Assembly (NCBI RefSeq): GCF_005217455.1
Contig: NZ_SZPQ01000023.1
Location: 35,671 to 99,670 of the forward strand
Origin: Martelella alba
GTDB taxonomy: Bacteria; Pseudomonadota; Gammaproteobacteria; Enterobacterales; Enterobacteriaceae
Length of the DNA stretch: 64,000 nt
Direction: 5' to 3'
The stretch's first letter is position 1. Each line of letters starts with the position of its first letter. Made by a program: the position numbers and the translations under genes. A model generated the notes under the pieces. It saw only the letters and a program-made list of their open reading frames with translations, was not told the DNA's origin and made no database searches. This document shows positions 10,721 through 20,491 of this stretch, one piece after another.

Positions 10721-11977
10721 CTACCCCGTTATCCGGGTGGGTGTAATAAAAATCACTAATTCACGTTGCTTCGCCTGTTCATGCTGCCGCTGAAACAACC
10801 GTCCCATCAGGGGAATATCGCCTAATAGCGGGACCTTGTCCCGGGTGCCGAGCTTTTGGCGCTGGAAAATACCGCCAAGTACGATCGTTTCGCCATCGGC
10901 AATCGTCACCTGAGTTTTGATCTCCTCCATATTAATGGACACGCCTTCATTGCCGCCCTGTTTGATGATGGCCCCGGGCGCATTCTGGCTAAGGCGCAAA
11001 TCCAGGGTGACCCTGCCGTTGCGCAGGATTTTCGGCGTGACTTCCATACTCAGCACCGCCTCTTTGAAGCGCACGGCGGTGCTTTTACGCTTGCCGTCCG
11101 CCACCGGGTACGGCAATTGGGTGCCCTGCTTGATACTGGCGGTACGCTGATGGGCGGTGTAAAGACGCGGACTGGCCAGAATATCCACTTTGTTTTCCTG
11201 CTCCAGGGCGGTCAGCTCCAGCTCCAGCAAGCGGCCGCTCAGGCGCGCCAGCCGGAATCCCGCCCGCGCATAGTGATCCCCCAGCGGCAAGTTCACCGCC
11301 AGCGCGGTCGAGCGCTGTTGCGCCTCCAGGGCACTTTGCCACTCCACGCCGATATGCCGCAAATTTTCCCGGCTAATGGTGACGATATGCGCGGTGATCA
11401 TGACCTGCTCCAACGGCACATCCCATACATTTATCCAGTCCGTCAAGGCGGCCAATGCCGGTTCGGTATCTCGCAGCACCAGCGAATTAGTCCGTTTATC
11501 CAGGACCAGGCTGCCGCGGGAGGACATCAGACTTTTGCGCGACGCGCCGATATTTTTGGCGATTTCACCGGCATCGGCATGCTGCAGCGTCACCAAACGA
11601 TTGCGCAAGGGCAATCCGTTTTCCCGGCGGCGCTCGGCCTCCTCGCGTTTTTTTTGCCCGAGGCTTTGCGGATCGTCCGGGAACACCAGCAGCACATTGC
11701 CTTGCCGCTCCAGATGCAACCGGCCGGAACGCACAATCAGATCCACCGCTTCCCGCCATGGCACCGCGTGCAAATGAATGCTGATGTTTCCTTGTATGCC
11801 GGGCGCCACCACCAGATTCAGGTTCTGGTGTTCGGCCAGGGCGCGCAGCACCTGCCGAACCGGCGCGTTATCGAACACCAGCGTCACCGGGCGATCCTTG
11901 GCCGACGGCCTGGCCTCGGCCCGGGCAACGAGCAAAACGGTCAAGAGAAAAGCCCAAATCAGGGGGCATCCTTTCAT
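10721..11977 (-). CDS. hofQ: HofQ, secretin-family outer-membrane pore
   Basis: HofQ is the PilQ/ComE-like secretin of the hofMNOPQ locus, which in E. coli supports uptake of DNA as a nutrient. The 418-residue protein begins with a signal peptide (MKGCPLIWAFLLTVLLVARAEA). A STN/AMIN-like domain follows (VTLVFDNAPVRQVLRALAEH, residues 30-95), then an NHN domain. The C-terminal secretin domain includes VPLLGDIPLMGRLFQ and the terminal ELVIFITPTRI. The ATG at 11977 has AAGGAAGA upstream. It is the last gene of the operon; an 81-bp gap separates it from hofP. Confidence 0.92.
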   Translation of the reverse strand: MKGCPLIWAFLLTVLLVARAEARPSAKDRPVTLVFDNAPVRQVLRALAEHQNLNLVVAPGIQGNISIHLHAVPWREAVDLIVRSGRLHLERQGNVLLVFPDDPQSLGQKKREEAERRRENGLPLRNRLVTLQHADAGEIAKNIGASRKSLMSSRGSLVLDKRTNSLVLRDTEPALAALTDWINVWDVPLEQVMITAHIVTISRENLRHIGVEWQSALEAQQRSTALAVNLPLGDHYARAGFRLARLSGRLLELELTALEQENKVDILASPRLYTAHQRTASIKQGTQLPYPVADGKRKSTAVRFKEAVLSMEVTPKILRNGRVTLDLRLSQNAPGAIIKQGGNEGVSINMEEIKTQVTIADGETIVLGGIFQRQKLGTRDKVPLLGDIPLMGRLFQRQHEQAKQRELVIFITPTRITG

Positions 11978-12058
11978 GTTTTCTTCCTTTAAGAGACTCA
12001 AACGCACAAGGACAATGCTTCATCCTACAGGCGCAATGAATTGTCCGGCGACCGAGCT

Positions 12059-12340
12059 TCAAGGGGTTTGCGGCGCCGGATCGCCGTCCCCCGCCGCCGG
12101 TTCGCCTTCCAGCGGCGGTTCCCGACGGCGCCAGCGCCCGTGGCGATCAGTCGTCCACAGATGCCGGCGCTGCCCATCCGCCACCATCCCCTTCACCGGC
12201 GAAGGCGCCGCGGCCGGCGATGGCGTCTCCGTACCGGGACGAAAAGGATCGCGGCGGGCCTCGCCCGTTTTTGCCCAGCCCGAGAGGGCAACCCCCGCCA
12301 CGAGACATAACAGCGGCGCAACAGCGCCGTTAATTCCCAT
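12059..12340 (-). CDS. hofP: HofP-like protein (PilP analogue)
   Basis: A 93-residue protein in the position of hofP, shorter than E. coli HofP (134). An N-terminal hydrophobic segment (residues 6-22) is followed by the RDPFRP motif typical of PilP/HofP. A proline-rich linker and a basic segment come next, and the protein ends in an acidic low-complexity tail. Sequence similarity outside RDPFRP is slight, so the assignment rests on motif and position. It overlaps hofO by 11 bp. Confidence 0.72.
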   Translation of the reverse strand: MGINGAVAPLLCLVAGVALSGWAKTGEARRDPFRPGTETPSPAAAPSPVKGMVADGQRRHLWTTDRHGRWRRREPPLEGEPAAGDGDPAPQTP

Positions 12341-12881
12341 CCGTCAGCTCCGTTTCCGCCAATTCGAACCGGACGTCCAGTTCGCCATCCCGCGCCGTCG
12401 CTTCAAAAGCGCTCACAGGCGGCGCCCCAGGGAAACCGGCCAGATTTTGCAGGATAGATCGCAGACCGGCGTAGTCCGTGGTGATCTCCGCCGTCCAATG
12501 CCGGGGACCCATTTCCCCGGCCGGCGCGGCGGCGGACGCTTGCCAGGTTAATTTGCCGTCGCGGCCGGGATCGAGACGGGGGAACAACGCGACGAAATCG
12601 CCACGTTGCGCCGCGCAAGCCGCCAGATCACGACGCAACCGCCCAATGCCGCGTTCAAGCTCCGCTGCCGGCGGTAATTCGTTCACGTCTTTTCGCAACC
12701 GCGTCAAACTGTCCGTCAGCCGTTTTTGCTGATCCCGCAGGCCGGCCCGTTCCTGCCAACCGGCATTAAGCGGCGGCCCAAAGATCAGCGCAGCCGACGA
12801 CAACACCATCATGGTCCCGGCGGCCAGCGTGGCCATCGGACGCGTCGTTAATCGCCAGACCCACTGTTCAGCGCGCCGCAT
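12330..12881 (-). CDS. hofO: HofO-like protein (PilO analogue)
   Basis: A 183-residue protein with one N-terminal membrane helix (residues 17-36) followed by a coiled-coil-like charged stretch (QQKRLTDSLTRLRKDVNEL). A periplasmic alpha/beta region resembling PilO proteins completes it. The GTG/ATG context favours the ATG at 12881, inside the end of hofN (14-bp overlap). PilN and PilO form the inner-membrane alignment complex of type IV pilus machines. Assignment is by fold features and gene order. Confidence 0.75.
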   Translation of the reverse strand: MRRAEQWVWRLTTRPMATLAAGTMMVLSSAALIFGPPLNAGWQERAGLRDQQKRLTDSLTRLRKDVNELPPAAELERGIGRLRRDLAACAAQRGDFVALFPRLDPGRDGKLTWQASAAAPAGEMGPRHWTAEITTDYAGLRSILQNLAGFPGAPPVSAFEATARDGELDVRFELAETELTDGN

Positions 12882-13422
12882 CACGCGCCCCCCTCGCCGG
12901 CCAATCGGCCTGTAGGCGAAAATGCACTGCGCCGTTTTTTTGGCGGGCCAATTCCTGCCAATGCCAGGGAACGGAGGACAGAATGCCATCCAGCCGGCGT
13001 CCCGTCTCATTGATGGCCGCGTAGTTGCGGCCACAACCGCCTATCGCCAGTTTCCCCGCCCTGACCCGCACCGAGGTCAGCCACAGATCCGGCGGTAAAC
13101 GTTCGCCCAGCCGCTCAAACAACATGCCGAGGCGATGATTGTCGTCGCGCGCCTGCTGACAACGCCGCAGCTTACCCGCCAGCGAACGCCGTTGCTCCAG
13201 GCAATGGCGGCGTTGCAACAGCCGTTGCTGCATCTGGAGTTGCGACTGCAGCAGCGCCGCCGTTTGCCGGTGGAGCGCGTGGCGCTCCACACGGCCGCGC
13301 CACACCAGCAGGCCGGCCGCGCCGAATGACGACGACAGCTCCGCCGCCAGCACGGCCGCCAGCCATATTCCGCGCCGCCGCCGCCGCTGCTGCCGCCACG
13401 GCAGAAAATTGACCTGGTACAT
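12868..13422 (-). CDS. hofN: HofN-like protein (PilN analogue)
   Basis: A 184-residue protein that starts with the PilN-type N-terminus MYQVNFLPWRQQRRRRR, followed by a membrane helix (residues 18-42). A long helical stretch rich in Q, L and R follows, and then a ferredoxin-like periplasmic part. Its ATG shares one base with the hofM stop (TGATG), so the genes are translationally coupled. The conserved N-terminus contacts the PilM/HofM-like cytoplasmic ATPase fold in the pilus family. Confidence 0.8.
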   Translation of the reverse strand: MYQVNFLPWRQQRRRRRGIWLAAVLAAELSSSFGAAGLLVWRGRVERHALHRQTAALLQSQLQMQQRLLQRRHCLEQRRSLAGKLRRCQQARDDNHRLGMLFERLGERLPPDLWLTSVRVRAGKLAIGGCGRNYAAINETGRRLDGILSSVPWHWQELARQKNGAVHFRLQADWPARGARDAAR

Positions 13423-14258
13423 CAGTCCTCCTGACGTATCGCCAGACCGCCGGCGATGACAAAAGCCTCCGGCCAGGGCGGCGCCGGGGGATAAACCCGC
13501 CAAAGCTTTTCGAAGGGGGGCCAGGGCGCGGCGGCCTCCGGCAGCGGCGCGCGTTCCACGCTGCTGACATAGGCCGGATGGCGAACAGTATGGGCCGTGG
13601 ACGACAGCGTCCCGGCCATCGACCTTTGCCAGGCGGTGAAATCCGCGGTATCGGCGCGATCGGCAAAACCGAATGCCAACGGGCTGTCCAACGGGGAAAC
13701 CCAGCACCAGCCATCGCCGATGCGATGCACCAGCGGCCTGTCCCGCTCCAGTCCGGCATGGCCGGCCATGGCGCGCAAGGCGCAGGGCATGATATCCAGG
13801 ACCTGCGGCTTAAGGCCGGCGTCGCGAAGACAATTTTGCCAGGCATCCACGACGCTTTGCCGGGCCGCGGTGACCAGCAAAGCGCTTGGCACCCGCGGGT
13901 CGTCCTGATAGTCGAAAGCCAGCGGGTAGCCATCGTCTGAAAAATGGCGACTGGCCCGCGAGACGACGTACCATCCCCGTTCCGGCTCGCGCAAACGCCG
14001 GTCGGGCGCGTCGATTCGCCCCTGGCGGATCAGGAGGTCCGCCAGGCAAACTCGTAACGAAATGCTACCGGGCAACGCCGAGCGCCAATGGGCCAGCATC
14101 TCGTCCGCGCCGGGCGGCGGCAAGCCTTGTTCGCCGCCCGGCAGCCTTTTTTGCCACCAGTGGCGCAGGCACCATCCTTGCCGGCGACGCTGCACCGCCA
14201 GGGCGCGCAGCGTGCCGTTTCCTATCTCCAAGCCTACCTGCCAGCGGCGGAATGCCAT
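13422..14258 (-). CDS. hofM: HofM-like protein (PilM analogue)
   Basis: A 278-residue cytoplasmic protein with the N-terminus of the PilM/HofM family (WQVGLEIGNGTLRALAVQ), an actin-like ATPase fold. Later segments include PSALLVTAARQSVVDAWQ and QVLDIMPCALRAMA, which match the family pattern. The ATG at 14258 has AAGGAG at 9-nt spacing. It is the first gene of the hofMNOPQ operon and is divergent from mrcA, as in E. coli. Confidence 0.85.
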   Translation of the reverse strand: MAFRRWQVGLEIGNGTLRALAVQRRRQGWCLRHWWQKRLPGGEQGLPPPGADEMLAHWRSALPGSISLRVCLADLLIRQGRIDAPDRRLREPERGWYVVSRASRHFSDDGYPLAFDYQDDPRVPSALLVTAARQSVVDAWQNCLRDAGLKPQVLDIMPCALRAMAGHAGLERDRPLVHRIGDGWCWVSPLDSPLAFGFADRADTADFTAWQRSMAGTLSSTAHTVRHPAYVSSVERAPLPEAAAPWPPFEKLWRVYPPAPPWPEAFVIAGGLAIRQED

Positions 14259-14376
14259 GTTTTGCAACTCCTTATCATCCGTAATCAAAAGTACGTATCC
14301 AACATGCAGGCTTACCTTTATACTAGCGCGCGATTGTTTATAAACTGCCCAAACGACTCGAAATGGGAATTCTCAG

Positions 14377-16896
14377 GTGAAGTTCGTAAAATATTTTTTG
14401 ATATTTGCAGTGTGTTGCATCTTGTTGGGAGCAGCTTCGATTTTCGGCATGTATAAATACATTGAGCCGCAATTGCCGGATGTCGCCACGCTAAAAGATG
14501 TTCGACTGCAAACCCCGATGCAGGTCTATAGCGCCGACGGTCAGCTCATAGCCCAGTTCGGCGAAAAGCGGCGCATCCCGTTGCGTCTCGATCAGATTCC
14601 ACCCGAGCTGGTACATGCCTTCATCGCCACTGAGGACAGCCGGTTCTACGAGCATCATGGCGTCGATCCGGTGGGTATTATGCGCGCCGCTTTCGTCGCG
14701 CTGGTATCGGGCCACGCGACCCAGGGCGCCAGCACCATTACCCAGCAACTGGCCCGGAACTTCTTTCTCAGCCCGGAACGGACGCTGATGCGCAAGATCA
14801 AGGAAGCCTTTCTCGCCATCCGCATTGAACAATTGCTGACGAAAGATGAAATCATCGAACTGTATCTGAATAAAATTTACCTCGGATACCGCGCCTATGG
14901 CGTCGGGGCCGCCGCGCAAGTGTATTTCGGCAAGGACGTCAATCAACTGACCCTCGGGGAAATGGCGGTTATCGCCGGGCTGCCCAAGGCGCCTTCCACG
15001 TTCAACCCGTTGTACTCCCATACCCGCGCGCTGGCGCGGCGCAATTTCGTGCTGTCGCGAATGCTGGATGAAAACTACATTACCCGCGAACAGTACGATC
15101 AAGCCCGCAATTCGCCGTTGATAGCCAACTACCACGCGCCGCAAATGGGTTTCACCGCGCCTTATGTGGCCGAAATGGTCCGCCAGGATATGCTCAAGCG
15201 TTATGGCGACAGCGCCTATACCGACGGCTACAAGGTCTATACGACCATTACTGAAAAATTGCAGATGGCGGCGCAGGACGCGCTGCGCACCAATATCATC
15301 AACTACGACATGCGCCATGGCTACCGCGGTCCGAGCAATGTCTTGTGGAAAATCGGCGAGATGCCCTGGGACAGGCAACGGATTATGGAGAATCTGAAAA
15401 CGCTGCCGGTTTACGGTCCGCTGTATCCGGCGGTGGTGACCGACGCCGACGCCGGCCAGGCTACCGCGCTGATGGCGGACGGCACCGCCGTTACCCTGCC
15501 GATGGCGGGCATGAAGTGGGCGCGGCCGTTTAGAACCGACAGATTGCAAGGTCCGTTCCCGAAGAAGGTCACCGATGTGGTTCAGCCGGGCCAGCAGATA
15601 TGGGTCCGCAAAGTGGATGATGGCTGGTGGCTGGCCCAGGTCCCCGACGTCAATTCGGCCCTGGTTTCCCTCGATCCCGAAAACGGCGCGATCAAGGCCC
15701 TGGTGGGCGGTTTTGATTTCAACCAGAGCAAATTCAACCGGGCGACCCAGGCTTTGCGCCAGGTGGGGTCCAATATCAAACCCTTCCTGTATGCCGCCGC
15801 CCTGGACAAGGGTCTGACCTTGGCGACCATTTTGAACGACGCGCCGATCACCCGCTGGGATCCGGGCGCCGGCACCGATTGGCGGCCGAAAAACTCGCCG
15901 CCGACTTATGACGGACCCATCCGGTTGCGCCAAGGGCTGGGGCAGTCGAAAAACGTGGTGATGGTGCGCGCCATGCGGGCCATGGGCCTGGACTATGCCG
16001 CGGAATATTTGCAGCGTTTCGGCTTCCCGCCGGAAAACATCATCCATAGTGAATCGCTGGCGCTGGGCGCCGCATCGTTCACTCCGCTGCAAATCGTCCG
16101 GGGCTATGCGGTTTTCGCCAACGGCGGCTACCTGATTGATCCTTATTTGATCACTAAAATCGACGACGCCTCGGGTAAAACGGTGTTCGAAGCCAAGCCC
16201 AAAGTGGTCTGTGACAGTTGTAACCTGCCGGTGATTTACGGGGACACGGCGAAATCGGCGGTTTTATCCGACGACAATATGGAAAATGTCGCGGTATCAC
16301 ATCAGCCCGACAATAACGCCACCGTCCCCATGCCGCGGCTGGAAACCGTGTCTCCCGCCCAGGTGGCCGCCAGCGGCGAACAATCCTACGCGCCGCATGT
16401 TATCAGTACGCCGCTGGCGTTCCTGATCCACGACGCCCTCAACAGCAATATCTTTGGCGAGCCAGGCTGGCAGGGTACCGGCTGGCGCGCGGCGCGCGAC
16501 CTCAAACGCCATGATATCGGCGGCAAAACCGGCACCACCAATAGCTCAAAGGACGCCTGGTTCTCCGGCTACGGCCCTGACATCGTCGCCACCGTGTGGA
16601 TCGGATTTGACGACCATCGCCGTGATCTGGGCCGTGGGGAGGGCGGCGCGCAAAGCGCTCAGCCGGCCTGGGATGATTTTATGAAAATCGCCCTGGCCGG
16701 GATTCCGGAACAGACGGTCACGCCGCCGCCGGGTATCGTCACCGTAACCATCGACAAAACCAGCGGTAAGCTTTCCGACGGCGGCGGCAACAGCCGGCAG
16801 GAATATTTTATCGATGGCACGCAACCCAAGGAAAAAGCGGTGCATGAAGTGGGAACAACCTTGATGGACAACGGCCAGGAACACGAATTGTTCTAG
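14377..16896 (+). CDS. mrcA: penicillin-binding protein 1A
   Basis: Bifunctional class A PBP that polymerises and cross-links peptidoglycan. The 839-residue protein (E. coli 850) has an N-terminal membrane anchor (residues 5-24). Its glycosyltransferase-51 domain has the catalytic glutamate motif ATEDSRFYEHHGVD near residue 85, with GASTITQQLARNFFL. An OB-like insertion follows. The transpeptidase domain has the serine motif VGSNIKPF near residue 464, QSKNVV near 520 and GGKTGTTNSS near 713. All catalytic motifs are intact. It lies between hofM and nudE. Confidence 0.97.
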   Translation: MKFVKYFLIFAVCCILLGAASIFGMYKYIEPQLPDVATLKDVRLQTPMQVYSADGQLIAQFGEKRRIPLRLDQIPPELVHAFIATEDSRFYEHHGVDPVGIMRAAFVALVSGHATQGASTITQQLARNFFLSPERTLMRKIKEAFLAIRIEQLLTKDEIIELYLNKIYLGYRAYGVGAAAQVYFGKDVNQLTLGEMAVIAGLPKAPSTFNPLYSHTRALARRNFVLSRMLDENYITREQYDQARNSPLIANYHAPQMGFTAPYVAEMVRQDMLKRYGDSAYTDGYKVYTTITEKLQMAAQDALRTNIINYDMRHGYRGPSNVLWKIGEMPWDRQRIMENLKTLPVYGPLYPAVVTDADAGQATALMADGTAVTLPMAGMKWARPFRTDRLQGPFPKKVTDVVQPGQQIWVRKVDDGWWLAQVPDVNSALVSLDPENGAIKALVGGFDFNQSKFNRATQALRQVGSNIKPFLYAAALDKGLTLATILNDAPITRWDPGAGTDWRPKNSPPTYDGPIRLRQGLGQSKNVVMVRAMRAMGLDYAAEYLQRFGFPPENIIHSESLALGAASFTPLQIVRGYAVFANGGYLIDPYLITKIDDASGKTVFEAKPKVVCDSCNLPVIYGDTAKSAVLSDDNMENVAVSHQPDNNATVPMPRLETVSPAQVAASGEQSYAPHVISTPLAFLIHDALNSNIFGEPGWQGTGWRAARDLKRHDIGGKTGTTNSSKDAWFSGYGPDIVATVWIGFDDHRRDLGRGEGGAQSAQPAWDDFMKIALAGIPEQTVTPPPGIVTVTIDKTSGKLSDGGGNSRQEYFIDGTQPKEKAVHEVGTTLMDNGQEHELF

Positions 16897-16908
16897 CCGT
16901 TACCCAAC

Positions 16909-16953
16909 GCCGGCGCGGTCATAAGCGGATGCCTTGCGCACCGCCGCGCCGGC
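16909..16953. terminator. GC-rich hairpin between convergent mrcA and nudE
   Basis: GCCGGCGCGGT at 16909-16919 pairs with ACCGCCGCGCCGGC at 16940-16953, with one bulged base. The stem is strong but no U-run follows on either strand, so this is a candidate bidirectional terminator only. Confidence 0.5.
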
Positions 16954-16958
16954 CGTCG

Positions 16959-17513
16959 TCAGGTATTGCGCATTAACCAATCCCGGGCCAGAAACAGCGC
17001 GCTGACGTTGCGGGCTTCCTGGAAATCCGGCTGGTCAAGCAAATTCATCATGGCCGTGATGGGCCAGCGGACCTGCGGCAAAGGCTCTGGCTCGTCACCC
17101 TGGCGCTGTTGCGGGTACAGTTCCCGCGCCACCAGAATATTCATTCTGCTGGAAAAATAAGAAGGCGCCATCGTCAGTTTGGCCAGCACGTCCATGCGGC
17201 CGGCGCCGAAACCGACCTCTTCCATCAGTTCCCGGTTAGCCGCCTCGATCACGTTCTCCCCGGGATCCATAAGGCCCTTGGGGAATCCCAGCTCGTAATC
17301 CTCAATGCCCACCGCGTATTCACGGATCAAAATAATCCGATCATCAAGAACCGGGACAATCATGACGGCCTCCCGTTCCGACGGCCGCATACGTTCATAG
17401 ATTCGTCGGGCGCCGTTACTGAATTCGAGGTCTACGGATTCCACATTGAACAACCGCGACCGCGCGACAGTTTCGACTTTGTGTATTTTGGGTTTTTGCA
17501 GGCGTTTATCCAT
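16959..17513 (-). CDS. nudE: NudE, ADP-compounds hydrolase
   Basis: Nudix hydrolase acting on ADP-ribose, NADH and Ap3A-type compounds. The 184-residue protein (E. coli 186) starts at the ATG at 17513. An in-frame extension of 19 codons upstream has no similarity to the family. The Nudix box is complete (GLMDPGENVIEAANRELMEEVGFG, quoted here in two parts: GLMDPGENVIEAA, then NRELMEEVGFG). SRLFNVESVDLEFSNG and DEPEPLPQVRWP also match E. coli NudE. Confidence 0.95.
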   Translation of the reverse strand: MDKRLQKPKIHKVETVARSRLFNVESVDLEFSNGARRIYERMRPSEREAVMIVPVLDDRIILIREYAVGIEDYELGFPKGLMDPGENVIEAANRELMEEVGFGAGRMDVLAKLTMAPSYFSSRMNILVARELYPQQRQGDEPEPLPQVRWPITAMMNLLDQPDFQEARNVSALFLARDWLMRNT

Positions 17514-18055
17514 AGTTATCCCGATACTGGCAACAGGCCGACGCCACAGCATAACCCGCCATCGCGCCAAACAACAGATGTAAGGGGTGCCGCATTAGCG
17601 CGGACGGACAGGACACGGCGCCTAAAGTGAGTGAATGACCGCTAACGATAAGGCAACGTGAAGTATGGCGAGTCTATATATTGACGCTGATAACGTTAGC
17701 CGATATTTAGACTTGATCACATTGTGCATTAATGAGAACCTTCCCCGCAACCGCCGCCGACAGCGACGCTTAATGTGTTCTATTGGTGAAATTTTGCGCC
17801 AACCCCTTGTTCCCACTGAACATGGGAAAAGATTATTTGCCGACAAAATAGGAAAATACCGATATGTCCGCATGATAGGGATTGTTAACCTGTGTAAGGT
17901 ATTAACGATCGACACGGCTTTCGCGCCGGCGCCTTCCATCGCGAAATCCGCTAACGGATAACCCTCCGCTTTGACCGGAATACGCGCAACAACACCGGTT
18001 TATGACGGGTAAGCGGAGTCAGCCGTAAATTTTTTCGCGCATCGATGGGGATAGC
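17514..18055. other. intergenic region between nudE and igaA
   Basis: 542 bp, more AT-rich than its flanks. Two frames of about 100 codons overlap here on opposite strands (17665-17961 plus, 17622-17939 minus), but neither shows a known family, biased composition or a good ribosome site. The stretch probably contains the divergent nudE and igaA promoters and decayed sequence. Confidence 0.5.
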
Positions 18056-20185
18056 ATGAGCACAATAGCATTTATATTGGCCGTACTGCTTGCCTGTGCG
18101 ATCGCTTTCTTTGTCTATCGGTTCTACCGCGAGCGGCATCCCGCCTCGCTCCCGCGATTACCCCTTCTCAAGCCGGTTCCGCGCAAGCTCAGCGCGGAGG
18201 AACGCGGCGCCGTGGAGCATTATCTCTCGCTTAATCAATATGTTCAGCGCGGACTGCCCTTGTCGCCGGCCGCGTCGGCGCCGGACGGCACCCTGGCGCT
18301 AACCCCGCAAAGCGAGAACATTTACGAGGTGAATCACGCCATCACCCGTTACGGCTTGATGACCGATGCGCCGCATAAATGGCGCTATTATCTCGATAGC
18401 ACGGAAATTCATTTACCGCCGCAGTGGGAACAGTACATCGCCGAAGAAAACCGTGTGGAATTGATCAAAACCACTGGAATTCCGCTGGTTATCGCGCTTA
18501 ATGGACATTCGCTGGTGGATTATGTCTTTACCGCCCCGCAAGTGTCGCCGCCGCAAACCATGACCAACTCCTCCATGCGCGAGCAGGAAAACGAGCAGGT
18601 CGAGTTGTTGAACATCCGCAAAGAGACGCCGCAAGAGCACGCGCTCAACCGCCCCGCCGGGCAGCGCGAAGCCGCCATGATCAGCGTGGCGCTACTGCTA
18701 TTGTTTGTGAGCTTGCTGGCGCCGGTAATGGCGGTGCCCTGGCTGGTGGCCGTCGCCTGCCTGCTCATTCTGGGCGGTTTCTGGCTGCTGTTCCGCCCGC
18801 CGATGGAGCGCTCTCGGCTGGATATTCATTGCCTGCGCGGTACGCCGAAACGCTGGGCGCTATTTGGCGAAAGCAACCAGAACCGGCTCAATACCATTTC
18901 GATGGGCATTATCGATCTGAATTACCCGCCGCATTGGATGCCTTTCATCGATCGGGATCTGGGCAAAAAAACCGACGTGGACATCTATGTCAATCGCCAG
19001 GTGGTGCGCCAGGGCCGTTTTCTGTCTCTGCATAACGAAATGGTCAATTTCCCGGTCCAGCGCTGGGGTAAAAATGTGATCTTGTTTTGCAGTTCAACTT
19101 TGCTGCTGCTGCTATTGCTGGCCTATGTTCCTCTCAGTCTGCCGCTCACCCTAAGTATGGCCTGGCTTAAGGGCGCGCAGGATATTCGGGCAACCGAAGT
19201 CAATACGCTGGAAACGGCGCAATTGCGCATCGGCGATACGCTACGGGCGCAGGGCACCGGTATGTGTTATATCGATACGACGCCGGCGCCCAACGCCAAA
19301 GAGCCATTTTTGCCCTTCGATTGCTCCAGGATTTACTGGAACACCGCCACGCCGCTGCCCCCGCCGGAATCAGATACCGTGGACAAGGCGGTGGCCTTGC
19401 TGGATACCGTCAATGCCCAATTGCATCCCGAACTGGATTCCGATCCGAAAATTAATCCGGTGCTGGCCAACGCCATCCAGAAATCGGGCATGATCCTTTT
19501 AGACGACTTCGCCGATATTGTCTTAAAGACCCAAAGTCTTTGCCAGGACGACATCGCCTGCGGTCGGTTGAAGGCCGCGCTGGTCAATCTGGCCAATGCC
19601 AGAGATTGGGCGGCGGTGGTCAAGCGCGCCCGCAGCGGCTCGTTGCGCGGCGTAAACGTGCTGCTGCGTCCCGTGAGCGCCGAAACGCTGGAACATCTGG
19701 TCAACAGCGCCACCGCGTCGTTCTTTACCAGCGAAACCCGGCTGGCCACCAGCGCGCTCAACAGCCCACCGCCGGGAGGGGTGCTCATCAGCAGCGATGA
19801 GGGCAAAATGCTAGTGGATCATCCACTGCCAATGAGTTCGCTGTACGACTATACCGGTCTGGCGCAATGGCGCGAATTGCAGCGTTTATCGGCGATGCTG
19901 CTCAACACGCCCTTCCACGCCCAGGGCGTCATCACCAATATCAGCATCGACGCCAACGGTACCCGCCATATCGCCTTGCACAGCGAGCCCGACGTCATCA
20001 CCGTATGGCGTTATATGGGTACCAGCCTGCTGCTGGTATTGGTCATTATCAGCGCGCTTATCAACGGCGGACTGATCATAAAACGCGTGCTGAAAAGCCG
20101 TCATCGCGGCCAGGATATTCAGCGCTATTACGAAAGCTGCTTTAACCCCGACTTGCCGAACGTCTCGCTGAACCGACCGCAATAA
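18056..20185 (+). CDS. igaA: IgaA, inner-membrane attenuator of the Rcs phosphorelay
   Basis: IgaA (YrfF/UmoB) restrains RcsC/RcsD signalling and is essential in Salmonella unless Rcs is inactivated. The 709-residue protein (E. coli 711) has a membrane segment at residues 2-20 and a cytoplasmic domain (LSAEERGAVEHYLSLNQYVQ). Paired segments lie around 205-245, another around 340-365, then a large periplasmic domain and a last membrane helix near 655-678. The periplasmic cysteines conserved in IgaA are visible (GTGMCYIDTT, FDCSRIYW, LCQDDIACG). It starts after GGGGATAGC. yrfG, which follows in E. coli, is absent. Confidence 0.95.
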   Translation: MSTIAFILAVLLACAIAFFVYRFYRERHPASLPRLPLLKPVPRKLSAEERGAVEHYLSLNQYVQRGLPLSPAASAPDGTLALTPQSENIYEVNHAITRYGLMTDAPHKWRYYLDSTEIHLPPQWEQYIAEENRVELIKTTGIPLVIALNGHSLVDYVFTAPQVSPPQTMTNSSMREQENEQVELLNIRKETPQEHALNRPAGQREAAMISVALLLLFVSLLAPVMAVPWLVAVACLLILGGFWLLFRPPMERSRLDIHCLRGTPKRWALFGESNQNRLNTISMGIIDLNYPPHWMPFIDRDLGKKTDVDIYVNRQVVRQGRFLSLHNEMVNFPVQRWGKNVILFCSSTLLLLLLLAYVPLSLPLTLSMAWLKGAQDIRATEVNTLETAQLRIGDTLRAQGTGMCYIDTTPAPNAKEPFLPFDCSRIYWNTATPLPPPESDTVDKAVALLDTVNAQLHPELDSDPKINPVLANAIQKSGMILLDDFADIVLKTQSLCQDDIACGRLKAALVNLANARDWAAVVKRARSGSLRGVNVLLRPVSAETLEHLVNSATASFFTSETRLATSALNSPPPGGVLISSDEGKMLVDHPLPMSSLYDYTGLAQWRELQRLSAMLLNTPFHAQGVITNISIDANGTRHIALHSEPDVITVWRYMGTSLLLVLVIISALINGGLIIKRVLKSRHRGQDIQRYYESCFNPDLPNVSLNRPQ

Positions 20186-20491
20186 CGCCTCCAGCGCTGT
20201 TTTGCGACAGGTTATGCTACTCTGGTAAGGCGAACCCGTCCCGGGTGCCGGGTATTCCCTCCTTTTACCAATGCCGCGGGCGCCCCCTGGCGGCGAGCCG
20301 CCGTTGCCGTGTCGATACGGTCTTCGGCCGGCCACGCTGACGATGGCCGACAATGACTGGCAGTGAAAAGAAGGCATGTCGGACGAATCATTGTCTTGAT
20401 TTATCATTTTATACCCATACATAGGAATATTCCCCGGCGCAAGACGCCCGCGGCGGCGGACGCTCGACGGGTAATGCTTTGCGGAGGCGCG
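20186..20491. other. intergenic region in place of yrfG
   Basis: 306 bp between igaA and hslR. In E. coli the HAD nucleotidase gene yrfG lies here. I find no frame with HAD motifs in either strand, so yrfG has been lost or moved. The stretch should contain the hslR promoter. Confidence 0.6.

Noticed and set aside
10856..11992. 378-codon frame opposite hofQ
   Set aside because: Shadow of the secretin gene; no ribosome site and histidine/glutamine-rich composition typical of antisense translation.
14491..16092. 533-codon open frame antisense to mrcA
   Set aside because: It lies wholly within the PBP1a gene, which has all catalytic motifs. The antisense frame stays open because of GC-rich codon bias and shows no family pattern.
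17665..17961. 98-codon frame between nudE and igaA
   Set aside because: It could be a gene (good start context is lacking), but an overlapping frame of equal size exists on the other strand and neither resembles a known family.
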